Source: Rhodoferax sp.
GTDB taxonomy: Bacteria > Pseudomonadota > Gammaproteobacteria > Burkholderiales > Burkholderiaceae_C
Direction of reading: 5' to 3'
Length of the DNA stretch: 57,893 bases
NCBI GenBank assembly: GCA_025351745.1
Contig: JANXVI010000250.1
Location: 1 to 57,893, forward strand
Shown: positions 8,837-19,190 of the stretch, in pieces
Layout of the letters: each line of letters starts with the position of its first letter
How positions within the stretch are numbered: position 1 is the stretch's first letter
Program-made: the position numbers and the translations under genes
The notes under the pieces: generated by a model
Database searches by the model: none
Seen by the model: the letters and a program-made list of their open reading frames with translations, nothing else
Told to the model about the DNA's origin: nothing

Positions 8837-9945
8837 CCGAGCCGCGTGACGAGCTATTGGAACGCTACGCCGACGCCGTGGCGCAAGACACCCGCAGGCC
8901 TGCTGACCGGGTTGGCAATGCTGCACGTGCCCACGCACAGATGCTGCGCGACCAGAGCGCCACATTACAGCGGGTAGAGGGCAGCGCCCTCACCAAGCCC
9001 GCCGCCAACCAGAGCCAGTGGACGCTATCGTTGGTGGCCAGTTTGGCTGTTGTGGGCTTGGCAGGGCTTATCTTTGTGCAAATTGACCGCGGTACACCTG
9101 AGGTGCGCGACGCTGGCCTGGGCACCGCTGCGCACAATGAAACGCCCTACACTGCATCTACGAGCAGTCCGTCGCCCGCCGAAAAGACAGCCACCAACCA
9201 AACACCGTCAAGGGCACAGCTTGGTACCCCCGGCCCAACGCCAAATCCAACCGTCGCCACTGCAACGGCCCCCACCAAGCCCGCGGCGGTGGCCGCTCGT
9301 AAAGAGATCGCCCACAGTCCAACTGCCGCTACCATCAGCGCGCCATTGCAGGCTGCGGCGCAAACCACCAACCATGCGACAGCGTCGCGTAGCGATGCTG
9401 TCGCACAACCGGCCGAGGCAGAAATAGTTTCCAAGTCGGACCACAAAATGGCGGACCAAAATGCCGTTGCTGCTGCACCACGCGAAGCGCGCGCACCAGG
9501 AGTTGTGGAATCGGCCGCGCGGGCGGCGCCCAACGCGAGACTGGCAGCGGCAGCGCCACCACCACCAGCGCCCGCGGCAATACCGCCGCCCGTTCTTGCT
9601 CCTGCCCCTGCAATTGCCGCTGCACCGCCACCGGGAGCCCCTCTGCGCGCGCGCCAAATGGAAGGTGTTACGCCAACCGCGTTGTATTTGGAAGCCGCGC
9701 GCACCGGTAACAACGACGCATTGCAAAAGCTGCTGGCACAAGGTGTGCCCATCAATGTCCGCGATGACGCTGGCAACACCGCGCTGATGGTGGCGGTGCG
9801 CAACCGGCGGGAGTTGATCGTGCGTGCGCTCCTGGTCATGGGGGCCGATACGCGATTGACCAACGACGATGGCATGACTGCCCTGCAACTGGCCAACCAG
9901 TTGGGCCTGGCGAACATGGTGCAGCTGTTGCAAGCACCGCACTAG
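8833..9945 (+). CDS. Putative anti-sigma factor with C-terminal ankyrin repeats
   Basis: 370 residues, start overlapping the sigma-factor stop by four bases. In order: a charged N-terminal segment (1-60, cytoplasmic by topology); one membrane helix (63-84, LSLVASLAVVGLAGLIFV); a very long Ala/Pro/Thr-rich linker (about 90-270, ending in a run of PPP and APAPA); and about 95 residues of ankyrin repeats (276-370: ALYLEAARTGNNDALQKLLAQG, then DAGNTALMVAVRNRRELIVRALL and DGMTALQLANQLG). Position and topology suggest the N-terminus binds the sigma factor while the ankyrin part senses something in the periplasm. This role is inferred; the N-terminus has no recognisable zinc anti-sigma motif. Confidence 0.75.
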   Translation: MTEPRDELLERYADAVAQDTRRPADRVGNAARAHAQMLRDQSATLQRVEGSALTKPAANQSQWTLSLVASLAVVGLAGLIFVQIDRGTPEVRDAGLGTAAHNETPYTASTSSPSPAEKTATNQTPSRAQLGTPGPTPNPTVATATAPTKPAAVAARKEIAHSPTAATISAPLQAAAQTTNHATASRSDAVAQPAEAEIVSKSDHKMADQNAVAAAPREARAPGVVESAARAAPNARLAAAAPPPPAPAAIPPPVLAPAPAIAAAPPPGAPLRARQMEGVTPTALYLEAARTGNNDALQKLLAQGVPINVRDDAGNTALMVAVRNRRELIVRALLVMGADTRLTNDDGMTALQLANQLGLANMVQLLQAPH

Positions 9946-9992
9946 CAGTCAACCTGCGACCCAATACCCACGCTCTACAAGACGGACACACC

Positions 9993-11210
9993 ATGGCATC
10001 AGGAAAAATTCTCGTGGCGCAAGGCGGGGGCCCTACCGCCGTCATCAACCAGTCCCTCGTGGGTGTGGCGTTGGAAGCGCGGCGCTTCCACAATATTGCG
10101 CATGTCTATGGTGCCCGACATGGTGTGCGCGGCATCGTCAACGAAGACTTTGTACACCTCACACAAGAGACCAGCCACAACCTGGAGATGGTGGCCAATA
10201 CACCGTCCAGCGCGCTGGGCTCCACGCGCGACAAGCCCGACGCCGCCTACTGCCACGAGATCTTCAAGGTGCTGCAAGCCCACGAGATAGAACACTTCTT
10301 CTATATTGGCGGCAACGACTCCAGCGACACCGTGCGCATCGTCAGCGAAGAGGCCCGCAAGGCTAACTATGCGCTGCGCTGCATCCACATCCCCAAGACG
10401 ATTGACAACGATCTGGTGGGTAACGACCACACTCCGGGTTTCCCGTCAGCCGCGCGCTTTGTGGCGCAGGCCTTTGCGGGGGCCAACCTGGACAACGCCG
10501 CACTGCCGGGCGTCTATGTGGCAGTTGTCATGGGGCGGCACGCAGGCTTTTTGACCGCCGCCTCGGCTCTGGGCAAGAAGTTCGCTGACGATGGCCCGCA
10601 CCTGATCTACATGCCCGAGCGCACCTTCAGCTTGCCCCACTTTCTGGCCGACGTCAAAGCCACCTATGACCGTCTGGGGCGCTGCGTCGTGGCCGTGTCT
10701 GAGGGCATTCACGATGCGTCTGGACGCCCGGTCGCGGCGCAACTGGCCAAAGACCTGGAGCACGATGCCCATGGCAACCTGCAGCTGTCTGGCAGTGGCG
10801 CGCTGGCCGATCTGCTGTGCGAAGAGATCAAAAGCAAACTGGGGATCAAGCGGGTGCGCGGTGACACACTGGGCTACCTCCAGCGTTCCTTCATAGGCTG
10901 CGTGTCCGACGTGGACCAGCGCGAGGCGCGCGAGGTTGGCGAGAAGGCCGTGCAGTTTGCCATGTGGGGTGACCGCGACGGGTCTGTGGCCATCACGCGC
11001 ACCGGTTTTTATTCCGTGGACTATGAGCTGTTGCCACTGGATGCAGTGGCGGGCAAGACGCGCATCATGGAAGATGCCTTCATCACACAGAATGGCACTG
11101 ACGTGACCGATGCGTTCAGACTCTACCTGCGTCCGCTACTGGGTTCGGGCATGCCAGACGCCTTCCGGCTGCGCACTAACCCGGTGGCCAAGGTATTGCG
11201 TCCCAGCTAG
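9993..11210 (+). CDS. pfp: Pyrophosphate-dependent 6-phosphofructokinase
   Basis: 405 residues of the phosphofructokinase fold, converting fructose 6-phosphate to fructose 1,6-bisphosphate. The phosphoryl-donor loop is GGNDSSDT (106-113), where ATP enzymes have GGDGS. The catalytic loop is PKTIDND (134-140), with Lys where ATP enzymes have Gly. Both are features of PPi-using enzymes, which are reversible and so serve glycolysis and gluconeogenesis. MGRHAG (180-185) is the substrate-binding motif. The gene stands alone, 47 bases after the ankyrin gene. Donor specificity is inferred from these residues. Confidence 0.88.
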   Translation: MASGKILVAQGGGPTAVINQSLVGVALEARRFHNIAHVYGARHGVRGIVNEDFVHLTQETSHNLEMVANTPSSALGSTRDKPDAAYCHEIFKVLQAHEIEHFFYIGGNDSSDTVRIVSEEARKANYALRCIHIPKTIDNDLVGNDHTPGFPSAARFVAQAFAGANLDNAALPGVYVAVVMGRHAGFLTAASALGKKFADDGPHLIYMPERTFSLPHFLADVKATYDRLGRCVVAVSEGIHDASGRPVAAQLAKDLEHDAHGNLQLSGSGALADLLCEEIKSKLGIKRVRGDTLGYLQRSFIGCVSDVDQREAREVGEKAVQFAMWGDRDGSVAITRTGFYSVDYELLPLDAVAGKTRIMEDAFITQNGTDVTDAFRLYLRPLLGSGMPDAFRLRTNPVAKVLRPS

Positions 11211-11228
11211 GAGGTTTATAAAGAATAC

Positions 11229-11276
11229 GCCGCTAGCCCTCGTGGAATATGCGTAAGTAGCTACAAAATAAATAGC
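11229..11276 (-). repeat. Dispersed short repeat, intergenic copy (family A)
   Basis: On the minus strand it begins GCTATTTATTTTGTAGC, continues through TACTTACGCATATTCC and ends ACGAGGGCTAGC. It fills most of the gap between the phosphofructokinase gene and the DUF1631 gene. This is the cleanest intergenic copy, together with that at 43658-43707. Related copies lie inside ileS, the 27.2-kb SDR gene, polA and uvrD. Confidence 0.75.
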
Positions 11277-11286
11277 ATACAAGAGA

Positions 11287-13674
11287 TCACGCCGCCAGTT
11301 GCAGATCCCCGCCAACCATGATTTTGTCCAGCGCACGGCCGACAATGGCTTCGCTGTCCAGTACGCGCATCCGACCCAGGCGGAGCATGGCCGAGACCTC
11401 GCGCTCAGAGCGCACAAAGGCATCAAAGCCGTCGCGGTTGGTAAACAGCAAGCGCGTACGCATGGGACTGACCCAGCTCAGGCGGCAACGGATGTGGGTG
11501 CCCTGCTCGATCGACACATCAAACCACATGCCGCGCTTGAACGATTGGGCTTGGGCGTCAAAGTCGTCCTGCGAACCGAACTGCCGCGCAGCGCGGCGCT
11601 CGTCCAGCTGCTGCATGGCTACCTGACCTTCACGGTCTTCCAGCGCGGCAGAGCCGGTATCCAGCGGCATGGACTGTGTCAGGCGAATGGCAAGCGTGTG
11701 GGTGGTGATGAGCCTGCGCGTAAAGGTGGCACGGGGCTTGCCGTTCCATTCAATAGTGTCCAGCCCCACATTGAGCTGACGCACCATGTCGGGCAATATG
11801 GCCACCAGCGCGCGACGCTCGTCGGCAGAAGTCTTGGGTTGTATGGACCAGATCAACTGCTCCATGGTCTTGGTGGCCAGAGGATAGTTTTGGGCGCGGG
11901 TGGCCTCATCCATCCAGGCCCGCGCCATCACTTCGCGCCATTGTGTGGTCAGGAAAGGCAACAGGAAGGGCGCAACGGCCTGTTCTGCTGACAACGCCTG
12001 GATACGCTCATGGATCAGTTCATCGGCTTGCTCCAGCGCCTGCTCCCAGGACTCACCGGTGCGTTCCTGCTCGGCCACGGGCTCTACCCGAACCTGGGCT
12101 TGTTGCTCGGATTCGAACAAAAATTCAGTGAACTCGCGCAGCAGATCAACAAACAGCGCCAGGTCGTTTTCAAACTCGGTCAACACGCGCTGCACGGTGT
12201 GCTCAATGCGCACATACAACGGGTCTTCTTCGCCCTTCTCGGGCGCCCAGGCGACTGAAGCGCCGGCCAGCGTATCGACCAAGCGCCGCGCCGGATGCTG
12301 GTCGGACAGGAAAAAGTCGCGGTCAATCATGGCCGCCTTCAACACCGGGATCTGCAGGCGCCCGATGATAAATTTCATCTGGATGGGTATGGCTTGGTCG
12401 GCAAAGACGAAGTCAAACACCTCGGCCAACGCATCCACCGTGCCCCGATCCAACTCGGGCGCATGGCGGATCTCGTCGCGGTCGCGCATCTGGCGCAGCA
12501 CATTGTGCTCAGCCAGGTCCTGGCCTTCGTACCACTGTTTGGGAGCCGATGCCGCATGGGCGCTAGCCCCAGCTTGCAAACCACCCAAGTAGCCCATCAA
12601 CGCAGGGCTGGCGGCCGCGAAATTCGGGCGAGTGTGCATTTCACTGTCCGCCTCGCCCGCCGCCTCGCCCGTGCCGCTGTAGACACCACCTGTGCCAGCG
12701 CTACTCCCCTGCGCTCCATGGCTCTGGGCGCCAAAACCCATGCGCTGCAAGAACTGCCGGGCGTGGGCCGCAACCGTGCGTCCCGCGTTGTCCAACGCTG
12801 CCCAGGCCGAGCGCTGTTGCCCACTGCCACCACCGCCTGCGCCGTCCATCGGCGCAAAGTCAGACCGGGCAGACTCACCGCCGCCCAGGGGTGCAGGCTG
12901 GGAATTGAGTGGCATGTTGCCCGAGGCGCGGGGCGCCAGCGGCGCAGGGGCGCTATTGCCGTGCTTGATGCGCATGGCCCGCTGGGCCGGAACACCTGCA
13001 CGCACCAGCGTGTCGTTCAACGCGGTATACAACGGAGCCAGATCGAGCCAGAAGTTGGGGTCCAGCGACTGGACCAGGTCCACACTGGCTTGCGGATCCA
13101 GTTCACACTTGTCCCAGGCGCTGGCAAAAGCCTTCAGCAGCACCATGGGCTGAAACGGGTTGTCGTGGACAGATGTTTTGTCGTGGCCGAACAGCACACT
13201 CAGGCGCTGCGTCAACGGCTCCAGAACCGCGTCGTAGCGAGTCGCAAAGCGCTGTGCAATGCGATCGAGCAGCAAGACGCGCTCGACCTCGCCCACGTCG
13301 AGCAAGCTCAAACTCATACCGTCGAGCGCGTCATCGGCCGCACCAGGCCGCCCGGCCTGCATGTGCTGCGGCAGTATGGTGGCCAGTTCTTCGGCAAGGC
13401 AATCGGCCAGCGTCTGCTGAAACCCGCGATTGAACTGCTGTGCGTATTTGCCGAGCAGCAGGTGGGCTGAACGCAGGTTCTGCCCCTGACCCTGCGTGGG
13501 CTTGTCGTCCACCAGCTCCATCAGGCGGGTGCGCACAAGGTTGAGGTTTTTGGCTTCGTGTTCGGCGAAATAGGCTAAGGTCTGCGCGATCAGCACCCGG
13601 GCCAATCGAACCGCCGGGTTGGGGGACTCGATGCCAGTGCGCTTAACGGTGGAAATCGATTGCTCGCGGTTCAC
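11287..13674 (-). CDS. DUF1631 family protein
   Basis: 795 residues from a GTG (VNREQSIST), with a weak AGG eight bases upstream. The frame is open to a TTG at 13710, so the start is uncertain. The length and the sequence around YAQQFNRGFQQTLAD, DPLYVRIEHTVQRVL and TTQWREVMARAW fit the DUF1631 family of Burkholderiales and relatives, sometimes mislabelled thymidine phosphorylase. The C-terminal part (about 690-790, FDVSIEQGTHIRCRLSWV, LLFTNRDGFDAF) has a PilZ-like look, hinting at c-di-GMP or surface regulation, but this is a guess. A Gly/Ser/Ala-rich low-complexity stretch (about 250-380) divides the protein. Confidence 0.82.
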   Translation of the reverse strand: MNREQSISTVKRTGIESPNPAVRLARVLIAQTLAYFAEHEAKNLNLVRTRLMELVDDKPTQGQGQNLRSAHLLLGKYAQQFNRGFQQTLADCLAEELATILPQHMQAGRPGAADDALDGMSLSLLDVGEVERVLLLDRIAQRFATRYDAVLEPLTQRLSVLFGHDKTSVHDNPFQPMVLLKAFASAWDKCELDPQASVDLVQSLDPNFWLDLAPLYTALNDTLVRAGVPAQRAMRIKHGNSAPAPLAPRASGNMPLNSQPAPLGGGESARSDFAPMDGAGGGGSGQQRSAWAALDNAGRTVAAHARQFLQRMGFGAQSHGAQGSSAGTGGVYSGTGEAAGEADSEMHTRPNFAAASPALMGYLGGLQAGASAHAASAPKQWYEGQDLAEHNVLRQMRDRDEIRHAPELDRGTVDALAEVFDFVFADQAIPIQMKFIIGRLQIPVLKAAMIDRDFFLSDQHPARRLVDTLAGASVAWAPEKGEEDPLYVRIEHTVQRVLTEFENDLALFVDLLREFTEFLFESEQQAQVRVEPVAEQERTGESWEQALEQADELIHERIQALSAEQAVAPFLLPFLTTQWREVMARAWMDEATRAQNYPLATKTMEQLIWSIQPKTSADERRALVAILPDMVRQLNVGLDTIEWNGKPRATFTRRLITTHTLAIRLTQSMPLDTGSAALEDREGQVAMQQLDERRAARQFGSQDDFDAQAQSFKRGMWFDVSIEQGTHIRCRLSWVSPMRTRLLFTNRDGFDAFVRSEREVSAMLRLGRMRVLDSEAIVGRALDKIMVGGDLQLAA

Positions 13675-13821
13675 AAGGGAGGCCTGTCTGGGGTCAAAAA
13701 GAGTGCCCAAGTGGGCGAACTGTTAAAAAAGGAACGGGATACCCGAAGATTGTGGTTCATTTCTCTTTCAAGCCGTACCGCGACAGCTCCAACCACTGTG
13801 ATTAAGGCGAGAATCGCCTGC

Positions 13822-13846
13822 AAAAAGCGTAACGAGTTGTTACGCT
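13822..13846 (-). terminator. Intrinsic terminator of the HNH gene
   Basis: Read on the minus strand, AGCGTAAC (13846-13839) pairs with GTTACGCT (13833-13826) over a five-base loop and runs into TTTTT. It lies about 30 bases after the HNH gene stop and separates it from the DUF1631 gene. Confidence 0.75.
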
Positions 13847-13878
13847 TACGCTCCCCTCCAGCGATCCTTAGCGATCCT

Positions 13879-14436
13879 TCACACCAGCAGCCGCGAAGAC
13901 TTGGGCACGTGGGCGATCAAAAATTCCATTTGATCCGCCAGGATGCGACGGTTACGCAGAATGAAATCTTCCCATAGGCTCGGCACGTAGGGCGTGTAAA
14001 GCAGGGGCATGTGCGCCTGCTCGGGCGTGCGGTGGCTCTTGCGGTGGTTGCAGGGTCGGCAGGCGGTGACCACGTTCATCCAGGTGTCGACGCCTTTTTG
14101 CGCAAACGGGATGATGTGCTCGCGGGTCAAATCATGTTCGTGGAAGCGCTGCCCGCAGTAGGCGCACACATTGCGATCGCGGTCAAACAATTTGCCATTG
14201 GTCAGGCCAGGGCGCAGGTTGAAAGGGTTGATATTGGGTACACCACGGGTGCCGATGATGCTGTTGACCCGGATGATGGATTGCTGGCCCGTGACCGCGT
14301 TATGGCCACCATGGAACACCGCGACCTCGCCGCCAGACTCCCAACGCACCTCGCCGGATGCGTAGTGGATGACCGCTTGTTCCAGCGAAATCCAAGACTG
14401 AGGCAGCCCCTGGGCCGACAATTTCAAGACTTTCAA
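13879..14436 (-). CDS. HNH endonuclease family protein
   Basis: 185 residues. The HNH domain spans about 87-140: zinc-knuckle pair CAYC and CRPC, with DLTREHIIPFAQKGVD and VTACRPCNHRKSHRTPEQA between and after. This matches stand-alone HNH proteins common in Burkholderiales genomes, of unknown biological target. The N-terminal 85 residues (ISLEQAVIHYASGEVRWE) are typical of that subgroup. It is divergent from ribF, with 174 bases between, and ends at its own terminator, so it is a single-gene unit. Confidence 0.85.
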   Translation of the reverse strand: MKVLKLSAQGLPQSWISLEQAVIHYASGEVRWESGGEVAVFHGGHNAVTGQQSIIRVNSIIGTRGVPNINPFNLRPGLTNGKLFDRDRNVCAYCGQRFHEHDLTREHIIPFAQKGVDTWMNVVTACRPCNHRKSHRTPEQAHMPLLYTPYVPSLWEDFILRNRRILADQMEFLIAHVPKSSRLLV

Positions 14437-14610
14437 AACACGCCTCCTGCTTCGGTTACATCAACCACACACCGGAAATGCACATCTCTGCAGCCTGCGC
14501 CATATGGGCATGGCACGCTGCTACGTCACAATATACCCTGTTTCTGTGACAAATTGGCTTACGGTGCCGGCCCTCCTAGCCCCGACTGCTATCAAAAAGA
14601 TAACAACTCC

Positions 14611-15585
14611 ATGAAGGTTTTCCGCGGTTTCATCCATCCGGGCGTGGCCTCTGCCTGTGCGCTGACGATCGGCAATTTCGACGGCGTGCACCGCGGCCAC
14701 CAAGCGATGCTGGCGCTCTTGCGCGGCGAGGCCCAACAGCGCGGCGTGCCCAGTTGCGTGTTGACGTTCGAGCCGCATCCGCGCGATTTCTTTGCCGCCC
14801 AATTCAAAAAGCCTGCGCTTGCGCCGGCGCGCGTGGGCACGCTGCGCGACAAGCTGGACGATCTGGCCAACTGCGGCGTGGACCAGACTATCGTATTGGC
14901 CTTCGATTCCAATCTGGCAGGTCAATCGCCCCAAACCTTTGTAGACACCGTGCTGGTACGAGGCCTGGGCGCCCGCTACGTACTGGTGGGTGACGACTTC
15001 CGCTTTGGTGCCCAGCGGGCCGGTGACTACGCCTTTCTGGATGCAGCGGGCGATGCCCGCGGCTTTGACGTGGCCCGCATGAACAGTTATGAAGTGCACG
15101 GCCTGCGCGTCTCCAGTTCCGCCGTGCGCGAAGCACTCGGCCAAGGCGACATGGCGGCAGCGGCCCGTCTGCTGGGCCGGCCGTACTGCATCTCCGGCCA
15201 CGTGGTGCACGGCCGCAAACTGGGTCGCACGCTGGGCTTCAAGACGCTAAACCTGCGCTTTGCGCACTGGAAGCCGGCCGCCAACGGCATCTTCGCGGTA
15301 CTGGTCCATGGCCTGGCCGACAAGCCCGTGCAGGGCGTGGCCAACCTGGGCGTACGCCCCTCGCTGGACCCGAGTGACGTCAATGGCGGGCGCGTGCTGC
15401 TGGAGACCCATTGCCTGGATTGGCCCGCCGCGCTGGGCCCCGAGGGGGCCTACGGTAAAATCATCCGTGTGGAACTGCTGCACAAACTACACGACGAGCT
15501 GAAGTACGACAGCCTGGACTCCCTCACCAAGGGCATCAACCAGGACTGCGACGACGCGCGGGCCTGGTTCGCAGCGCGAATTTGA
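14611..15585 (+). CDS. ribF: Bifunctional riboflavin kinase / FAD synthetase
   Basis: 324 residues; makes FMN from riboflavin and then FAD. The N-terminal nucleotidyltransferase domain has TIGNFDGVHRGH (19-30) and LVGDDFRFG. The C-terminal riboflavin kinase domain (about 190-310) has GRKLGRTLGFKTLNL and VANLGVRPSL. The frame is open far upstream, but the homologous start is the ATG at 14611. The stretch just before it (CTGCTATCAAAAAGATA) may be a fragment of the dispersed repeat. ileS and lspA follow on the same strand, the common ribF-ileS-lspA order of proteobacteria. Confidence 0.95.
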   Translation: MKVFRGFIHPGVASACALTIGNFDGVHRGHQAMLALLRGEAQQRGVPSCVLTFEPHPRDFFAAQFKKPALAPARVGTLRDKLDDLANCGVDQTIVLAFDSNLAGQSPQTFVDTVLVRGLGARYVLVGDDFRFGAQRAGDYAFLDAAGDARGFDVARMNSYEVHGLRVSSSAVREALGQGDMAAAARLLGRPYCISGHVVHGRKLGRTLGFKTLNLRFAHWKPAANGIFAVLVHGLADKPVQGVANLGVRPSLDPSDVNGGRVLLETHCLDWPAALGPEGAYGKIIRVELLHKLHDELKYDSLDSLTKGINQDCDDARAWFAARI

Positions 15586-15726
15586 CCGGGCCGACCAGCC
15601 TGATGGTCAGCGACGCACTTTGCCCCGCGTCACCTCTCGTCCCAAAAGAGAGTCTCGCCTCTGCGCCGTGCAACTGCTGTTGCGCTGGCCAGGCCCCAAC
15701 CAAATTTCTAGATTGAGCTTGCCACC

Positions 15727-18627
15727 ATGACCGACTCCACTACCCCCGCACCCGCCGACTACCGCGGCACCTTGAACCTGCCCGACACGCCCTTCCCGAT
15801 GCGCGGCGACCTGCCCAAGCGCGAACCCGCCTGGGTGAAGTCCTGGAACGAGGATGGTTTATATAAAAGACTGCGCGACGCCCGCGTTGGCGCGCCGCTG
15901 TTTGTGTTGCACGACGGACCGCCCTATGCCAACGGCCAGATCCACATGGGACACGCAGTCAACAAAGTCCTGAAAGACATGATCGTCAAAAGCAAGCAGC
16001 TTGCCGGTTTTGATGCACAGTACATCCCCGGTTGGGACTGCCACGGCCTGCCGATCGAAAACGCCATCGAAAAATTGCATGGCCGCAAGCTGAGCCGTGA
16101 CGACATGCAGGCCAAGAGCCGCGCCTACGCCACCGAGCAAATCGACCAGCAGCGCGAGGACTTCAAGCGCCTGGGCGTGCTGGGCGACTGGGAGCGCCCC
16201 TACCGCACCATGGACCCGGCCAACGAGGGCGGTCAGATCCGCGCTTTCAAGCGCGTCATCGAGCGCGGCTTTGTCTACCGCGGCCTGAAACCGGTGTACT
16301 GGTGCTTCGATTGCGGCTCGTCGTTGGCCGAGTTCGAGATCGAATACGCCGATAAGAAGAGCGACACGCTGGACGTGGCCTTTGAGGCCGCCGACAAGCA
16401 AGCATTGGCCACCGCTTTTGGCTTGAGCGCCCTGCCCGCCAACCCGGCATCGGCTTTCATCGTGATCTGGACGACGACCGCGTGGACCATCCCCGCCAAC
16501 CAAGCACTGAACGCCCATCCTGAGCTGACCTATGCACTGGTGGATACACCGCGCGGCCTGCTGGTGCTGGCCGAAGGTCTGGTCGAGAAATGCATGGAAC
16601 GCTTTGGCATCGACACAGCACAAGCTACTGTGGTTGCCACGGCCAAGGGCGAAAAACTGGGCGGTCTGCAATTCAAGCACCCGTTGTATGACGTGGATGC
16701 GGGCTACCAACGCCTCGCACCGGTGTACTTGGCCGATTACGTCAGCGATTCCGACGGAACCGGCATCGTGCACTCATCGCCCGCATATGGCGTGGACGAC
16801 TTCAACTCCTGCGTGGCTCATGGTCTGAAATACGACGACATTCTGAACCCGGTGCAAGGCGATGGCAGGTACGCAGCAGAGCTGCCTTTGTTTGGCGGCC
16901 TCAACATCTGGAAGGCCTGCCCCGTCATCATCAACTCGCTACGCGACGCCGTCCGCCTGATGGCGACCCAACCCATCCAGCACAGCTACCCGCACTGCTG
17001 GCGCCACAAGACGCCGGTGATCTACCGCGCAGCGGCGCAGTGGTTCATCCGCATGGACCAAGGCCCTGGCGTATTCACCCAAGACAAGGCGCCCAAAACG
17101 CTGCGCCAGCTGGCACTGGACGCCATCGAGCACACCGGTTTCTATCCCGAGAATGGCCGAGCCCGCCTGCGCGACATGATTGCGAACCGGCCAGACTGGT
17201 GCATCTCGCGTCAACGCAATTGGGGCGTGCCCATTCCCTTCTTCCTGCACAAGGACAGCGGTGAGCTGCACCCACGCACCATGGAAATCCTGGACCAAGC
17301 GGCCAACATCGTCGAAAAGGGCGGAGTAGAAGCCTGGAGCCGCGTCACGGTGGAAGACATCCTGGGCGTGGCCGACGCATCCAACTACACCAAGAGCACC
17401 GACATTCTGGAGGTGTGGTTTGACTCGGGTTCGACCTTCCAGCACGTGCTGCGCGGCAGCCACAAGGACGTTTATGCCCGCCCTCCATTCCACGCGGACG
17501 GCCCCGAGGCCGACCTGTATCTGGAAGGCCATGACCAGCACCGTGGCTGGTTCCATAGTTCGCTATTGCTGGGTTGCGCCTTGTACGATCGCGCACCCTA
17601 CCGCGGCCTGCTGACCCACGGATTCACCGTGGACAGCAAGGGAATCAAGATGAGCAAGAGCCTAAAAAATGGCATTGAACCTCAAGCGGTAAGCAACAAA
17701 CTCGGGGCGGAGATCATCCGTTTATGGGTCGCGGCCAGCGACTACTCCGGCGACATTGCAGGCGACGACAAGATCCTGGCCCGCGTGGTGGACACCTACC
17801 GCCGCGTCCGCAACACGCTGAAGTTCCTGCTGGCCAATGTCAGCGACTTTGACCCGGCGAAGGACGCCGTGCCCCTGGAGCAGATGCTGGAGATCGACCG
17901 CTATGCGCTCTCCCGCGCGGCACAGTTGCAGGCCGACATCCTGGCGCATTTCAACGTCTACGAATTCCACCCCGTGGTCTCCAAGTTGCAAATTTATTGC
18001 AGCGAAGACCTGGGTGCGTTCTACCTCGACATCCTCAAAGACCGGCTGTACACCACCGCCGCCAACAGCCCTGCCCGCCGCTCCGCGCAGACCGCGCTGT
18101 GGCAGATCACCCAGGCCATGCTGCGCTGGATGGCACCGTTCCTCAGCTTCACTGCGGAAGAGGCTTGGGCCGTGCTGGGCACTGAGGGCAAGACGCCCGA
18201 GGCGACCAAGGCGTCCATCTTCCTGGATGGCTATGTGCAGTTTCCCGCGCCCGATGCCGCGCTACTGGCCAAATGGGGCCGCATCCGCGAGATCCGTGAG
18301 GCGGTGAACAAGGACATCGAAACGCTGCGCTCCGAAGGGCAAGTCGGCTCATCGCTGCAAGCCAATGTGGCACTCACGGTGAATGCCGATGACCATGCCT
18401 TGTTGTCCACACTGGGGGAAGACTTGAAGTTTGTGTTCATCACGTCTGCTATGAACTTGATAGTGGGTGACGCAGTATCTACGAGGGCTAGCGCCTCAAA
18501 ATCTGCAAAGTGCGAACGCTGCTGGCACTACCGCGATGATGTGGGCGCAGACGCCGCACACCCCACCATCTGCGGCCGCTGCACCAGCAACCTGTTTGGC
18601 GCAGGCGAAATCCGGAGGTTCGCATAA
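15727..18627 (+). CDS. ileS: Isoleucyl-tRNA synthetase
   Basis: 966 residues, class I synthetase charging tRNA-Ile. The HIGH-type motif is [11 protein letters not shown] (67-77) and the KMSKS motif lies at 641-645 ([11 protein letters not shown]). The editing domain lies between. A C-terminal zinc finger has CERC (929-932) and CGRC (949-952). Unusual: residues about 908-923 ([16 protein letters not shown]) are encoded by a copy of the dispersed repeat inserted in frame just before the zinc finger, where homologues have ordinary linker sequence. The stop overlaps the lspA start by one base. Confidence 0.97.
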   Translation: MTDSTTPAPADYRGTLNLPDTPFPMRGDLPKREPAWVKSWNEDGLYKRLRDARVGAPLFVLHDGPPYANGQIHMGHAVNKVLKDMIVKSKQLAGFDAQYIPGWDCHGLPIENAIEKLHGRKLSRDDMQAKSRAYATEQIDQQREDFKRLGVLGDWERPYRTMDPANEGGQIRAFKRVIERGFVYRGLKPVYWCFDCGSSLAEFEIEYADKKSDTLDVAFEAADKQALATAFGLSALPANPASAFIVIWTTTAWTIPANQALNAHPELTYALVDTPRGLLVLAEGLVEKCMERFGIDTAQATVVATAKGEKLGGLQFKHPLYDVDAGYQRLAPVYLADYVSDSDGTGIVHSSPAYGVDDFNSCVAHGLKYDDILNPVQGDGRYAAELPLFGGLNIWKACPVIINSLRDAVRLMATQPIQHSYPHCWRHKTPVIYRAAAQWFIRMDQGPGVFTQDKAPKTLRQLALDAIEHTGFYPENGRARLRDMIANRPDWCISRQRNWGVPIPFFLHKDSGELHPRTMEILDQAANIVEKGGVEAWSRVTVEDILGVADASNYTKSTDILEVWFDSGSTFQHVLRGSHKDVYARPPFHADGPEADLYLEGHDQHRGWFHSSLLLGCALYDRAPYRGLLTHGFTVDSKGIKMSKSLKNGIEPQAVSNKLGAEIIRLWVAASDYSGDIAGDDKILARVVDTYRRVRNTLKFLLANVSDFDPAKDAVPLEQMLEIDRYALSRAAQLQADILAHFNVYEFHPVVSKLQIYCSEDLGAFYLDILKDRLYTTAANSPARRSAQTALWQITQAMLRWMAPFLSFTAEEAWAVLGTEGKTPEATKASIFLDGYVQFPAPDAALLAKWGRIREIREAVNKDIETLRSEGQVGSSLQANVALTVNADDHALLSTLGEDLKFVFITSAMNLIVGDAVSTRASASKSAKCERCWHYRDDVGADAAHPTICGRCTSNLFGAGEIRRFA
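18448..18494 (+). repeat. Dispersed short repeat inside ileS (family A)
   Basis: From GCTATGAACTTGATAG to CTACGAGGGCTAGCG, with the coding strand in the GAGGGCTAG orientation. It encodes SAM...STRAS in frame. It matches the family best at its two ends. The middle (GTGGGTGACGCAGTAT) has diverged. Confidence 0.7.
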
Positions 18628-19160
18628 TGGCGCGCGCATACCGTGGCGGTAGCGCGAGCAGTAGCGGCGGCGCAAGCTTGCTGTTGTGGCTGGGCTTGGC
18701 CTTCATTGTGGTGCTGGCAGATCAGTTCACCAAAGTATTGATCACCGGTTACTACCAGCTCGGCGACAGTACTTTTGTCACCAACTTCTTCAACATCGTG
18801 CGAGCGCACAACACAGGTGCCGCTTTCTCGTTCCTTGCCGGGGCATCCGGTTGGCAGCGCTGGTTCTTCACCACGCTGGGCTGTGTGGCGGCTTGCGTGA
18901 TTATCTGGATGCTGAAGTCACACCCTGGCCAAAAACTGTTCAGCTTTGCGATGGCCTGCATTCTGGGCGGTGCAATAGGCAATGTTATTGACCGCGTCGT
19001 GCACGGCTACGTGGTGGATTTCTTGGACTTCCACTGGAGCTGGATGTCACCGGTGTTTTCCGGTGGGCATTTCCCCGCCTTCAACGTAGCCGACAGTGCA
19101 ATCTCCATTGGCGCGGCCTGCCTGATACTCGACGAGCTGCTGCGGGTCCGCAAGAGCTGA
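18627..19160 (+). CDS. lspA: Lipoprotein signal peptidase
   Basis: 177 residues, inner-membrane aspartic peptidase that cleaves prolipoprotein signal peptides. Four hydrophobic segments; the catalytic pair corresponds to Asp131 in VVDF and Asp156 in FNVADSA, with NVIDR (119-123) before them. The start ATG overlaps the ileS stop by one base and has CGGAGGT upstream, so it is co-translated with ileS. Lipoproteins in this window, such as the collagen-like protein and the FlgO-family protein, would be its substrates. Confidence 0.96.
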   Translation: MARAYRGGSASSSGGASLLLWLGLAFIVVLADQFTKVLITGYYQLGDSTFVTNFFNIVRAHNTGAAFSFLAGASGWQRWFFTTLGCVAACVIIWMLKSHPGQKLFSFAMACILGGAIGNVIDRVVHGYVVDFLDFHWSWMSPVFSGGHFPAFNVADSAISIGAACLILDELLRVRKS

Positions 19161-19190
19161 AAGGGGCCCGGCGTCACGGCGCTCGGCGGC

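Noticed and set aside
9993-11210. ATP-dependent phosphofructokinase
   Set aside because: The donor loop GGND and the PKTIDND motif with Lys fit pyrophosphate-dependent enzymes rather than ATP enzymes.
12295-13470. 391-codon plus-strand open frame opposite DUF1631
   Set aside because: Shadow frame; no ribosome site and no family-like sequence, whereas the minus-strand protein is recognisable.
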